Below are positions 7,135 through 15,664 of a stretch of 64,000 nucleotides of DNA, in pieces. This stretch comes from Porphyromonas pasteri (GTDB taxonomy: Bacteria > Bacteroidota > Bacteroidia > Bacteroidales > Porphyromonadaceae), in the NCBI RefSeq assembly GCF_014647755.1, contig NZ_BMPU01000001.1:786382-850381 (forward strand). The letters run 5' to 3'. The notes below the pieces were generated by a model, which was not told where the DNA came from, searched no databases, and worked only from the letters and a program-made list of their open reading frames with translations. The position numbers were made by a program, and so were the translations under genes. The first letter of the stretch is position 1. Every line of letters starts with the position of its first letter.

Positions 7135-8274
7135 ATGAAATTTACTGTCACCAGCAACGACCTGCTCCTGCAGCTCCAGGCTGTAGCCAAGGTCATCAAT
7201 CAGAAAAGTGTAGCAGCAGTCCCCGTACTCGAAAACATCCTCTTCGAGCTTCAGGGCAACATACTTACCCTCACCGCCGCAGACCAGAGCAACCGCCTGA
7301 CCTGCGCTCTCGAAGTCAACAACCTCGGGGAAGATGGCTCCTTCGCCGTACGAAGCAACATCATCCTCGACGCTATCAAGGAGCTCTCCGACCAGCCTAT
7401 CGAAATCGACGTCGATAGCGAAGGCGGGAAGGCTACCATCACCTATAGCAACGGGCACTACAGCTTCCTCTCTACCTCTGCGGACATCTATCCTCAGGGC
7501 ATCGAGCTTGACGAAGCTCGCACCATCGTCATGCCCGCTCAGAGCCTACTGAAGGGCCTCGAGCGTACCCTCTACGCTGCCAGCGATGACGACACGCGTC
7601 CCATCATGACGGGGGTCTATCTCGACTTCTTCCCCGAGAAGCTCATCACGGTAGCCTCCGACGGCCGCATCCTCGTGCGCTACACCGACTCCAACATCAA
7701 GTGTGGTGAGACGGCCTCCTTCTGCCTCCCCGCTCGTATCGCACAGCTCCTGACCCGCGGGATCCTCGCGAAGGAAGCAGGCGAGGTCACCATCAGCTTC
7801 GACGGGCGCAACGCCAGCTTCTCTATGCCCAGCGGCTCGCTCACGGCACGCCTCCTCGAAGGGAAGTTCCCCAACTACAACTCCGTCATCCCCACCAGCT
7901 CGGTGCACAATATCATCGTTGACAAGGATCAGCTCTTCTTCGCTTCGAAGCGCGTCTCGCTCTTCTCGAACCGCGCCAGCAGCCTCGTGATCCTCGACTT
8001 CGCTGATGACTCGATCCGCATCACCGGTCAGGACCTTGACCTCTCGATCGCTGCTGAGGAGACGATCTCTTGCTCTGGCCAGCAGGCTGGTACGCGTCTG
8101 CGTATCGGCTTCGACTTCAGCTACCTGCAGCGCCTCCTGCAGAACGTAGCGAGCGAGCAGATCCAGTTCAGCCTCAACGACCAGACGCGTGCTGGTGTCA
8201 TCACCCCGCTCACCAGCGATGAAGGTATCGACATCACTGCCCTGATCATCCCCATGAAGCTCTTAGGCGAATAG
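7135..8274 (+). CDS. dnaN: DNA polymerase III beta sliding clamp
   Basis: A 379-residue protein colinear with bacterial beta clamps: it starts MKFTVTSNDLL, has the three-domain length, and ends with an IIPMKL-type C-terminus (the family ends in ..MPMRL). The clamp encircles DNA and tethers polymerase III and repair enzymes. It heads a cluster dnaN - exonuclease - coaBC - DUF4835 - recN with gaps of 35 nt or less, so these genes are probably co-transcribed. That order is characteristic of Bacteroidetes. Confidence 0.97.
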   Translation: MKFTVTSNDLLLQLQAVAKVINQKSVAAVPVLENILFELQGNILTLTAADQSNRLTCALEVNNLGEDGSFAVRSNIILDAIKELSDQPIEIDVDSEGGKATITYSNGHYSFLSTSADIYPQGIELDEARTIVMPAQSLLKGLERTLYAASDDDTRPIMTGVYLDFFPEKLITVASDGRILVRYTDSNIKCGETASFCLPARIAQLLTRGILAKEAGEVTISFDGRNASFSMPSGSLTARLLEGKFPNYNSVIPTSSVHNIIVDKDQLFFASKRVSLFSNRASSLVILDFADDSIRITGQDLDLSIAAEETISCSGQQAGTRLRIGFDFSYLQRLLQNVASEQIQFSLNDQTRAGVITPLTSDEGIDITALIIPMKLLGE

Positions 8275-8304
8275 TAGCCGAGGAGCACTACACCTATTGC
8301 ATAC

Positions 8305-9075
8305 ATGAAGCTTAATCTAAAGCGCCCGATCGTCTTCTTTGACCTGGAGACGACGGGCGTACAGATCACTCGTGACCGCATCGTCGAGATCTCGATCCTC
8401 AAGATCAGCCCCGACGGCGAGCGTGAGACCAAGACCCGACGCATCAATCCCGAGATACCCATCCCCGCAGAGGCCTCTGCCGTGCATGGCATCACGGATG
8501 CCGATGTCGCTGACTGCCCCACCTTCGCGCAGGTAGCGCGCAGCCTCTATGCTTGGCTGGAGGGCTGTGATATCGCGGGCTTCAACTCCAATCGCTTTGA
8601 CGTACCGATGCTCGTCGAGGAATTCCTCCGCGCTGGCGTCGCAGTGGACTTCGATGACCGCCACTTCGTCGACGTGCAGACGATCTTCCACAAGATGGAG
8701 CGCCGCACTCTCGAGGCTGCCTACAAGTTCTACTGCGACAAGACGCTGGAGAATGCCCACTCGGCTGAGGCGGACACGCTGGCCACCTTCGAAGTCCTCG
8801 AAGCCCAGCTCGACCGCTATCCCGAAGACCTCAAGAACGATATCCCCGCGCTGGCAGAATTCTCTACCCACGGGCGTCGTGTGGACTTCGCTGGGAGCCT
8901 GGCGTACAACGACAAGGACGAGATCGTCATCAACTTCGGTAAGTACAAGGGTGTCCCCGTCACGGAGGTCTTCCGTAAGGACTCTGGGTACTACAACTGG
9001 GTCATGGGCGCACAGTTCCCGCTCGAGACGAAGCGCTGGTTCTCCCGCCTCTACCAAGAGACACGTAAGCTATAA
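8305..9075 (+). CDS. DEDD 3'-5' exonuclease with DUF3820-like tail
   Basis: A 256-residue exonuclease of the DnaQ/epsilon superfamily. The first acidic motif is FFDLETTG near residue 13; the Exo III motif HSAEADTLAT holds the catalytic His and Asp. After residue ~205 a second module, FGKYKGVPVTEVF followed by GYYNWV, matches the DUF3820-type domain often fused to these nucleases in Bacteroidetes. It may act as the proofreading subunit or as a repair exonuclease; its place directly after the clamp gene supports a replication role. The stop overlaps the coaBC start by one base (TAATG). Confidence 0.9.
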   Translation: MKLNLKRPIVFFDLETTGVQITRDRIVEISILKISPDGERETKTRRINPEIPIPAEASAVHGITDADVADCPTFAQVARSLYAWLEGCDIAGFNSNRFDVPMLVEEFLRAGVAVDFDDRHFVDVQTIFHKMERRTLEAAYKFYCDKTLENAHSAEADTLATFEVLEAQLDRYPEDLKNDIPALAEFSTHGRRVDFAGSLAYNDKDEIVINFGKYKGVPVTEVFRKDSGYYNWVMGAQFPLETKRWFSRLYQETRKL

Positions 9076-10283
9076 TGGGCATCCTCAGCGGTAAGCACAT
9101 CGTCCTCGGCATCTCGGGGAGTATCGCGGCATACAAGGCCGCCGTCTTGACGCGTCTTCTCGTGCGCAAGGGGGCGGAGGTACAGATCGTCATCACCCCC
9201 GCGGGGAAGGAGTTCATCACACCCATCACGCTCTCGGCACTGAGCTCACGCCCCGTCATCAGCGAGTTCTTCAGCGGACGTGACGGCACGTGGAATAGCC
9301 ACGTCGACATCGGTCTGTGGGCAGATGCTATGGTCATCGCACCCGCTACCGCCGCCACCATCGGGAAGATGGCGCACGGTGTAGCGGACAACATGCTCCT
9401 GACAACCTACCTCTCGATGAAGGCTCCCGTCTTCGTCGCTCCTGCGATGGACCTGGATATGTTCGCCCACCCCTCGACGACGGACAACCTCGATCTACTG
9501 AGCCAGCGTGGCAACTTCATCATCGAGCCTCAGTCAGGCGAGCTTGCCAGCCACTTGGTCGGCAAGGGTCGCATGGAAGAGCCCGAAGGTATCGTCGCTG
9601 CACTCGAAGACTTCTTCTCCTCCACCCTCGACTATGAGGGGCGTCGCGTAGTCATCACGGCTGGGCCGACACACGAGCCTATCGATCCCGTGCGCTTCAT
9701 CGGCAATCACTCTACGGGCCGTATGGGTATCGCTCTGGCGGAGGAGTTCGCACGCCGTGGAGCAGAGGTCGACCTCATCCTCGGCCCTTCGTCGCTCAAG
9801 CCCTCCGAAGCTGTCCGCACCACCCGTGTGACGACGGCCGAAGAGATGCTGCAGGCTACGGAGGAGGTCATCGAGGAGGCTGACATCGCGATCTTCTCGG
9901 CTGCCGTCGCCGACTACCGCCCACGCTATCACTACACGGAGAAGATCAAGCGTGAGGGGCAGGCGGAGATGGAGCTTGAGCTCGTCCGCAACCCCGATAT
10001 CGCCGCTACGCTCGGCGCTCGCAAGCGCCCCGAGCAGTTCTTCGTCGGCTTCGCTCTCGAGAGCAATGCCGGTGTCGAGGAGGCTAAGCGTAAGATGCAC
10101 GCCAAGCACTTCGATGCTATTGTGCTGAATAGCCTACAAGATGCTGGTGCTGGCTTCGCCCATGAGACGAATAAGGTCACGATCTTCGACCGTGAGGGCT
10201 CTATCGAAGCCTACGAGCTGAAGAGCAAGGATGCTGTAGCCCACGACATTGCGAGCTTCATCATCAAGCGCCTCGGCGAATAG
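9075..10283 (+). CDS. coaBC: Bifunctional phosphopantothenoylcysteine decarboxylase/synthase
   Basis: A 402-residue CoaBC (Dfp) enzyme carrying out two steps of coenzyme A synthesis: ligation of cysteine to 4'-phosphopantothenate and decarboxylation of the product. The N-terminal flavoprotein half has GSIAAYKA, the catalytic His in HVDIGLWADAMVIAPAT (near residue 76), and PAMDLDM. The C-terminal synthase half has TAGPTHEPIDPVRFIGN and STGRMG. Length is normal. Translation is coupled to the upstream exonuclease. Confidence 0.97.
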   Translation: MGILSGKHIVLGISGSIAAYKAAVLTRLLVRKGAEVQIVITPAGKEFITPITLSALSSRPVISEFFSGRDGTWNSHVDIGLWADAMVIAPATAATIGKMAHGVADNMLLTTYLSMKAPVFVAPAMDLDMFAHPSTTDNLDLLSQRGNFIIEPQSGELASHLVGKGRMEEPEGIVAALEDFFSSTLDYEGRRVVITAGPTHEPIDPVRFIGNHSTGRMGIALAEEFARRGAEVDLILGPSSLKPSEAVRTTRVTTAEEMLQATEEVIEEADIAIFSAAVADYRPRYHYTEKIKREGQAEMELELVRNPDIAATLGARKRPEQFFVGFALESNAGVEEAKRKMHAKHFDAIVLNSLQDAGAGFAHETNKVTIFDREGSIEAYELKSKDAVAHDIASFIIKRLGE

Positions 10284-10318
10284 CTCTCCCCTTCATCCGC
10301 CCCATAAAGTCAAGCCTG

Positions 10319-11215
10319 ATGCGTCTACTCCACCTCGTCCTACTCGTCCTCACGCTGGGGCTTCTGCCACTACGAGCGCAGGAGCTGCGGGCGACGGTAG
10401 AGCTACGGACAGAGGCGCTGGGTAGCGAAGGGCAGATACACTACGAGGGCCTGCGTCGCCAGCTCACCGACCTCCTCGGTCGCACGCGCTGGACGGACCT
10501 TACCTACAAGGAGGGTGAGCGGATCGATGTCTCCTTCATCTTCACCCTGCACGAGCGCAGCGAAGCAGGTGAGTACAAAGGCGAGCTGGTCATCTCCGCC
10601 CGTCGCCCCGTCTACGGCACGGACTATATGAGCCCGACACTCCTCCTGCGCGATCCCAGCATCACCTTCACCTACCTACCAGGCGACCCACTCACCTATC
10701 AGGAGACGGAGCCCGAGCATCCGCTGGTGGCGCTCTGCTCCTTCTACGCGCTGTACGTCATCGCGAGCGATCTTGATAGCTTCTCTCCCCTCGGAGGTAG
10801 TCGCCTCCAGCCTCGCCTGAGCGCCCTCGTAGCCTCAGCTATGAGTCACCCCGGCTGGAAGGGCTGGAGCAGTACCGAGCGTGGTCTGTCACGTGCACGA
10901 CGCTTGGAGTACCTGACCTCGCAGGAAGATGAGCGCTACCGCCAGTGCTGGTACCGCTACCACCGCGAGGGCTTAGACCGCCTCTCCTCCAGCCCTGAGG
11001 AGGCCCGTGAGGTCCTTCTCGAGGTCACCAAGGAGCTCGTAGAGCTTCGCAAGATCCGCTCCCGCTCGGTCGCACTCTCCGACCTCGAGCAGACCAAGCT
11101 CCCCGAGCTTATTCAGCTCTTCCGCTCCGCCCCCCAGAGCGAGCGTCTTCTTCTCTCTGAGCGCCTTCGCCAGCTCTTCCCCACTGCGGGAGACCAGCTG
11201 CAGGCACTCCGCTAA
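10319..11215 (+). CDS. DUF4835-family periplasmic protein
   Basis: A 298-residue protein with a Sec signal peptide (MRLLHLVLLVLTLGLL.., cleavage after RAQ near residue 20). It has the features of the DUF4835 family, which in Bacteroidetes is almost always found between coaBC and recN: an early ELRATVEL strand, a YGTDYMSP motif, and a FYALYVIASDLDSFS segment. The function is unknown. Its conserved position among DNA repair and CoA genes is suggestive, but it is exported, so it is unlikely to act on DNA. Confidence 0.85.
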   Translation: MRLLHLVLLVLTLGLLPLRAQELRATVELRTEALGSEGQIHYEGLRRQLTDLLGRTRWTDLTYKEGERIDVSFIFTLHERSEAGEYKGELVISARRPVYGTDYMSPTLLLRDPSITFTYLPGDPLTYQETEPEHPLVALCSFYALYVIASDLDSFSPLGGSRLQPRLSALVASAMSHPGWKGWSSTERGLSRARRLEYLTSQEDERYRQCWYRYHREGLDRLSSSPEEAREVLLEVTKELVELRKIRSRSVALSDLEQTKLPELIQLFRSAPQSERLLLSERLRQLFPTAGDQLQALR

Positions 11216-11233
11216 TCCCCGCTTCTCTCAGTT

Positions 11234-12901
11234 ATGCTTCAGAGTCTCAGCATTCGGAACTTCGTGCTCATCGACGAGCTCACCATCCAGTTCACCCCGC
11301 ACTTCTCCGTCATCACGGGTGAGACGGGTGCTGGTAAGAGTATCCTCCTCGGTGCGATCGCCCTCCTGATGGGGCAGCGTGCCGATAGCTCCACGATCCG
11401 CCCTGGGGCTGAACGCTGCATCATCGAAGCCCGCTTCACCCACCTTGACACAGCCGTGGGGGCCATGCTCGAGGAGGAAGATATCGATAGCGACGAGGAA
11501 GAGTGCATCGTGCGCCGTGAGATCACGGCCAAGGGCAAGAGCCGCGCCTTCGTCAACGATACCCCCGCCTCACTCCAGCTCCTCAAGCGTCTGAGCGAAT
11601 ACCTCATCGACATCCATTCGCAGCACAAGAACCTCCTCCTCGGCGACGCAGGCTTCCAGCTCTCCGTCCTCGATCTGTACAGCGGTGAGCTACCCTTACT
11701 CAGCGAATATCAGGCGGCCTTCCGCTCCTTCCGCAGTGAGCAACGTGCCTACGAAGAGGCTTGTCAGGAGGCCGAAGAGCTGAGACGCGAGCAGGACTAC
11801 CTACAGTTCCAATACGACCAGCTGGAGGAAGCCGAAGTGGAGTCGGGCGAACTCGAATCGCTCGAAGAGGAAGAGCGTCAGCTCTCCCATGCCCAAGAGA
11901 TCCGTGAGGAGCTCAGTAGCGCCGCCTCTGCCCTCGAGGATGACGAGCACGGCGCCCTACCCGCCCTCTATCATGCCCTGCGCTCCGTCGAGAACATCCG
12001 CCGCTACCACACGCCCGCCGCTGAGTGGTGCGAGCGTCTGGAGAGCGCACGTATCGAGCTCCAGGACCTGGCGAGCTCGATGAGCGACGAGGCTGAGGAA
12101 GTGACCTTCAGCCCGAAGCGTCTGGCAAAGGTCGAGGCACGCCTGGACCTCATCCGTGGGCTCCTGCACAAGCACAGCCTCGCGAGCTGCGACGAACTCA
12201 TCGCCCTCAGGGATGACCTCTCTGGCCGTCTTGAGCAAATCAACTCCTCTGACGAGCACCTCACCGCCCTCTCCGAAGCCCTCAAGAAGCGCGAAGCCGA
12301 GGTTCTCCGCCTCGGGAAAGCCCTCAGTAAGACCCGCACCAAGGCCGCTCGCACTATCGAAGGCGCCCTCATCACCACGCTCCACGAGCTGGGCATGCCT
12401 CATGTACGCTTCGTCATCCGTCAGGATATCTTAGACGCCCCCACCCTTCACGGGCTGGATCACGTCACCTTCCTCTTCTCCGCGAATAAGGAGATCGAGC
12501 CCGAGCCCGTAGCAGAGATCGCTTCGGGTGGGGAAATCTCCCGCCTTATGCTCGCTATCAAGGCCCTCATCGCTGACCGCCGTAGCCTCCCCACGATCAT
12601 CTTCGATGAGATCGATACGGGCGTCTCGGGCGAGACAGCCGAGCGCATCGCCACGATCCTTCGCCGCATGGGCGAGAGCATGCAGGTCCTGGCGGTGACG
12701 CACCTCCCTCAGATAGCGGCTGCGGGTGAAGACCACTTCTACATCTACAAGGAGCACGGCGAGGCAAGCACCCGCAGCTACATCCGTCACCTCACTGCAG
12801 AGGAGCGCATCGATGAGATCGCACGTATGCAGAGCGGTAGCAAGCTCACCGACGTCACCCGTGCTGCAGCTAAGGCACTCTTAGAGAACGCACAGAGCTA
12901 A
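11234..12901 (+). CDS. recN: DNA repair protein RecN
   Basis: A 555-residue SMC-like ATPase that acts in double-strand break repair by holding and aligning broken ends. The N-terminal Walker A is GETGAGKS (near residue 30). Long Glu/Arg-rich coiled coils span residues ~150-370. The ABC signature is in ASGGEISRLMLAIK and Walker B in PTIIFDEIDTGVSG. Length matches the family. It is last in the dnaN cluster and is followed by a strong terminator. Confidence 0.96.
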   Translation: MLQSLSIRNFVLIDELTIQFTPHFSVITGETGAGKSILLGAIALLMGQRADSSTIRPGAERCIIEARFTHLDTAVGAMLEEEDIDSDEEECIVRREITAKGKSRAFVNDTPASLQLLKRLSEYLIDIHSQHKNLLLGDAGFQLSVLDLYSGELPLLSEYQAAFRSFRSEQRAYEEACQEAEELRREQDYLQFQYDQLEEAEVESGELESLEEEERQLSHAQEIREELSSAASALEDDEHGALPALYHALRSVENIRRYHTPAAEWCERLESARIELQDLASSMSDEAEEVTFSPKRLAKVEARLDLIRGLLHKHSLASCDELIALRDDLSGRLEQINSSDEHLTALSEALKKREAEVLRLGKALSKTRTKAARTIEGALITTLHELGMPHVRFVIRQDILDAPTLHGLDHVTFLFSANKEIEPEPVAEIASGGEISRLMLAIKALIADRRSLPTIIFDEIDTGVSGETAERIATILRRMGESMQVLAVTHLPQIAAAGEDHFYIYKEHGEASTRSYIRHLTAEERIDEIARMQSGSKLTDVTRAAAKALLENAQS

Positions 12902-12932
12902 GCTCCCTCTCCGATACCATCCCCTTCACTTC

Positions 12933-12984
12933 ATACGCCTCCCGCTGCGACTCTCATAGGCCTGCAGCGGGAGGCGTATCTTTT
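12933..12984 (+). terminator. Terminator of the dnaN-recN cluster
   Basis: A perfect 16-bp stem, ATACGCCTCCCGCTGC (12933-12948) with its complement at 12964-12979, followed by CTTTTTG. Confidence 0.9.
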
Positions 12985-13141
12985 TGCTGTATAGAGAAGT
13001 AGAGGTAAGGGATATCGACCTATATTGAGACTGTGGCCGAGAGTCCTGCCCCCTACTTATTGTACTAAGGCATCGCACGCCCAGCTCCCCGATATACCTC
13101 TCCGAAGAGATACACAAGCCCTTCGCCTTGTCGCACGTATT

Positions 13142-13329
13142 CCTCTCATCCAGCGGAGGGAAAAGCATCATTCTCGCGAAGAAAAAAGCGCCTCCCCATA
13201 GTGGTTTTTCTCTATCTACGTACGTAGTCTTAAAGACCAGGTACGCAAATCCAAATATCCACGTACGTAGATATTAGAGCCACGTACGTAGTCCAAACTT
13301 ATCTACCACTCGTCCACAACTTTTATCCC
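13142..13329. repeat. Intergenic phased repeat element, family 1 copy B
   Basis: A ~188-bp element clearly homologous to the one at 61841-62026. It opens with CTCTCATCCAGCGGAGG and then CGCGAAGAAAAA. Four units follow, with CGTAG/CGCAA motifs at 13223, 13244, 13266 and 13287 (spacings 21, 22, 21). It closes with CTTATCTACCACTCGTCC and ACTTTTAT. Units 3 and 4 contain the near-palindrome CCACGTACGTAG. It lies in the 680-bp gene-free spacer before lemA; 12985-13141 shows nothing recognisable. Confidence 0.75.
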
Positions 13330-13348
13330 TACGCGGAGCAACAATCTA

Positions 13349-13420
13349 ATAGAGCTCAGCGGAGCGACTTATATAGGTTCGCTCGCAGACCCATATAGGT
13401 TCATACGCCCCCACCTATGA
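13349..13420. repeat. Short 22-bp-spaced repeat pair, degenerate array
   Basis: ATATAGGTTC at 13371 and ATATAGGT at 13393 lie exactly 22 bp apart. A weaker match sits at 13349 and an inverted ACCTAT at 13413. It may be a decayed array of the same type as the others. From 13421 to the lemA start I see no gene and no confident promoter. Confidence 0.4.
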
Positions 13421-13658
13421 CATGCGAAGGAGCGGGCTATAGTAATAGTCGTTTGCCAATCAACTCGTCCCCAATGCGGGGGCGGAGATTTTGATGCGGA
13501 GGCTCTTTAGGCAAAGGACTGCAACGCAAGTAAGTCCGACAATTTGTGTACCTTGGCACAGTCTTTGTACATGGTACATCAAGAAGTAAGTATTCACTAA
13601 CCTCCGTCGTCTTGTCCGGATTCACTCCCCTGAGACGGCCTAAAACAGTAAGCAAACA

Positions 13659-14255
13659 ATGAAATTCCCTAAGTGGGCTATCGCAGTAGCTGTCATCGTC
13701 ATCCTCGCCATCTGGGGGATCTCTAAGTACAACGGCCTCGTCACTATTGACCAGAATGTCAAGAACAAGTGGAGCCAGGTAGAGAACCAGTACCAGCGTC
13801 GTAGTGACCTCATCCCTAATCTGGTGAATGTCGTCAAGGGCTATACTTCTCACGAGCGTGAGACCCTCGAAGGCGTCATCAATGCCCGTAGCAAGGCTAC
13901 CTCGACGACGATCAATGCCAACGATATGGACGAAGCTGCACTGAAGCGCTTCCAGCAGAACCAGGATGCTCTCTCCTCGGCCCTCTCTCGTCTGATGGTC
14001 GTCGTGGAGAAGTACCCCGATCTGAAGGCTAACGAGCAGTTCCGTGACCTCTCCTCACAGCTCGAAGGGACGGAAAACCGTATCACTACGGCTCGCCGCG
14101 ACTTCAATGACGCTGCTCAGCAGTACAACACGCACCGCAACAAGTTCCCCACCGTCATCGTCGCTGGGCTCACGGGCTTCCGCGAACGCCCTTACTTCAC
14201 GGCTCAGGCTGGTAGCGAAGTAGCCCCCACCGTCAACTTCTCTACGGAGAAGTAA
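13659..14255 (+). CDS. LemA-family membrane-anchored protein
   Basis: A 198-residue protein with one N-terminal membrane helix (residues 5-22) followed by the LemA domain. The family features are KNKWSQVENQYQRRSDLIPNL (here spanning residues ~37-57), then a long helical bundle, and the terminal FPTVIVAGLTGF..RPYF motif. LemA proteins are widespread helical bundle proteins facing the periplasm; their biochemical function is not known. It is followed after 18 nt by a TPM-domain gene, a very common LemA partner, so the two probably work together. Confidence 0.92.
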   Translation: MKFPKWAIAVAVIVILAIWGISKYNGLVTIDQNVKNKWSQVENQYQRRSDLIPNLVNVVKGYTSHERETLEGVINARSKATSTTINANDMDEAALKRFQQNQDALSSALSRLMVVVEKYPDLKANEQFRDLSSQLEGTENRITTARRDFNDAAQQYNTHRNKFPTVIVAGLTGFRERPYFTAQAGSEVAPTVNFSTEK

Positions 14256-14273
14256 TTCCCCACTCAAACGACT

Positions 14274-15575
14274 ATGCGCTACAGGATGGATAGAGCGCTC
14301 CGACATCTCCTCCTGCTCGCCCTCATTAGCCTCTTCCCACTCGGTCTCTGGGCCGAGGGGAAGGTCTATACGCCCGAGCTCGTACCGAATGTCTTCACGA
14401 CCGACAGCACGCGTCTGCTCTCCGACCCCGAGGGCTACATCAGTGCTGAGGGGCGAGAGCGCATCGATGCGGCACTCTACGAGATCCGTCGCACGACGGG
14501 GGTAGAGTTCGCCACGGTCATACTCCCGAGTATCGGGGAGCGAGATATCGAGAGCTTCTCCACGGACCTCTTTAGGCTATGGGGGTTGGGCTCGAAGACT
14601 CGCAATGATGGGCTCCTGCTGCTGGTCGTCATGGACCAGCGTAAGGTGCGCTTCGAGACGGGCTACGGGATGGAGGGGATCTTGACCGACGTCCGTGCCA
14701 GCCGTATCCAGCGAGAGTACATCATCCCGCTGATGCGCGAAGGGGACTACGACGGAGCGATATATAATGGTGTCGTGGCCGTAGGTAAGGTACTCCAAGG
14801 AGAGGAGTACACCTCCGACCGCAGGACAGCACGTGGCGAAGGGGAGTCCTTCACCTTCATGCTGTGGCTCCTCTACGGTGTCTTGGTATTCTCTGCTGGA
14901 TATAGCGCCTTCTCCAGCCTCTATGAGGAGAAGCTCCGTAGCCGCACACCGCGCTTAGCCAGAGAGCGCCTTCCTCTGATCGAAGCCCGAGCTAAGACCC
15001 ACCCCATCCTACTCTACATCATTTGTCTGCCCGTAGGGCTACTCTATCACTTCTATGCACGTCGGGTGCTGAACGAAATACGCCGCCTCGCCAGCTCCTG
15101 CCCACAGTGTAGACAGGATAAGATGGCTCCCCTCGCTCCGGCTGAGGGCTGGCGCTATCTGACGCCTGCCGAGCAGAAGGAGATGGAGATCGGCTCACGC
15201 CTCTACACGGTCTATCAGTGTAGACACTGTCACTATGCCGAGACCGCTGGACGTGACGTCAGTGACGCATGGACCCGCTGCGAGCACTGTGGAGCCCGTA
15301 CGGTAGCCCTTGAGCGTACAGAGCTTATCGATGGAGGGCGCTATGAGCGCCGGCACTACCGCTGTCGCAACTGCGGGCACGATTCGCATAGCGACCACCG
15401 CCGTCAGTCAGATAATGATGAGCTCTTGAGAGGTATGCTCCTCGGTGCCCTACTCAACTCAGGTCGCAATCGAGGCGGCTGGGGTGGTGGAGGCTTCGGC
15501 GGCGGAGGCGGATTTGGCGGAGGTAGCTTCGGTGGAGGCTCCTCGGGTGGTGGTGGTGCCACCGGTGGCTGGTAG
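14274..15575 (+). CDS. TPM-domain membrane protein with zinc-ribbon insert and Gly-rich tail
   Basis: A 433-residue protein. A signal peptide (residues 1-28) leads into a TPM domain (residues ~45-170, with RIDAALYEIRRTTGVEFATV and GYGMEGIL-type motifs). Membrane segments follow near residues 195-215 and 245-265. The region 280-375 carries four CxxC-type pairs (CPQC, CRHC, CEHC, CRNC), consistent with two zinc ribbons. The last ~45 residues are almost all Gly with Ser, Phe and Trp, typical of this family. It is co-transcribed with lemA. The alternative start is Met5; the function of the family in this phylum is not established. Confidence 0.88.
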   Translation: MRYRMDRALRHLLLLALISLFPLGLWAEGKVYTPELVPNVFTTDSTRLLSDPEGYISAEGRERIDAALYEIRRTTGVEFATVILPSIGERDIESFSTDLFRLWGLGSKTRNDGLLLLVVMDQRKVRFETGYGMEGILTDVRASRIQREYIIPLMREGDYDGAIYNGVVAVGKVLQGEEYTSDRRTARGEGESFTFMLWLLYGVLVFSAGYSAFSSLYEEKLRSRTPRLARERLPLIEARAKTHPILLYIICLPVGLLYHFYARRVLNEIRRLASSCPQCRQDKMAPLAPAEGWRYLTPAEQKEMEIGSRLYTVYQCRHCHYAETAGRDVSDAWTRCEHCGARTVALERTELIDGGRYERRHYRCRNCGHDSHSDHRRQSDNDELLRGMLLGALLNSGRNRGGWGGGGFGGGGGFGGGSFGGGSSGGGGATGGW

Positions 15576-15600
15576 CCTCAGCTCCATACCCCTTAGATAC

Positions 15601-15643
15601 GAATTAGCCCCTACGACTCGCAGTGAGTCGTAGGGGCTAATTC
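15601..15643. terminator. Bidirectional terminator between TPM gene and susD
   Basis: A perfect 19-bp stem with a 5-nt loop: 15601-15619 pairs with 15625-15643. It lies between convergent genes and can serve both. Confidence 0.9.
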
Positions 15644-15664
15644 ATTTAGTCTGTGCGGAGAGCA

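Noticed and set aside
13371..13402. GGTTC motifs as the T-arm of a tRNA
   Set aside because: No acceptor, D-arm or anticodon stem can be drawn around them; they are part of a 22-bp-spaced repeat.
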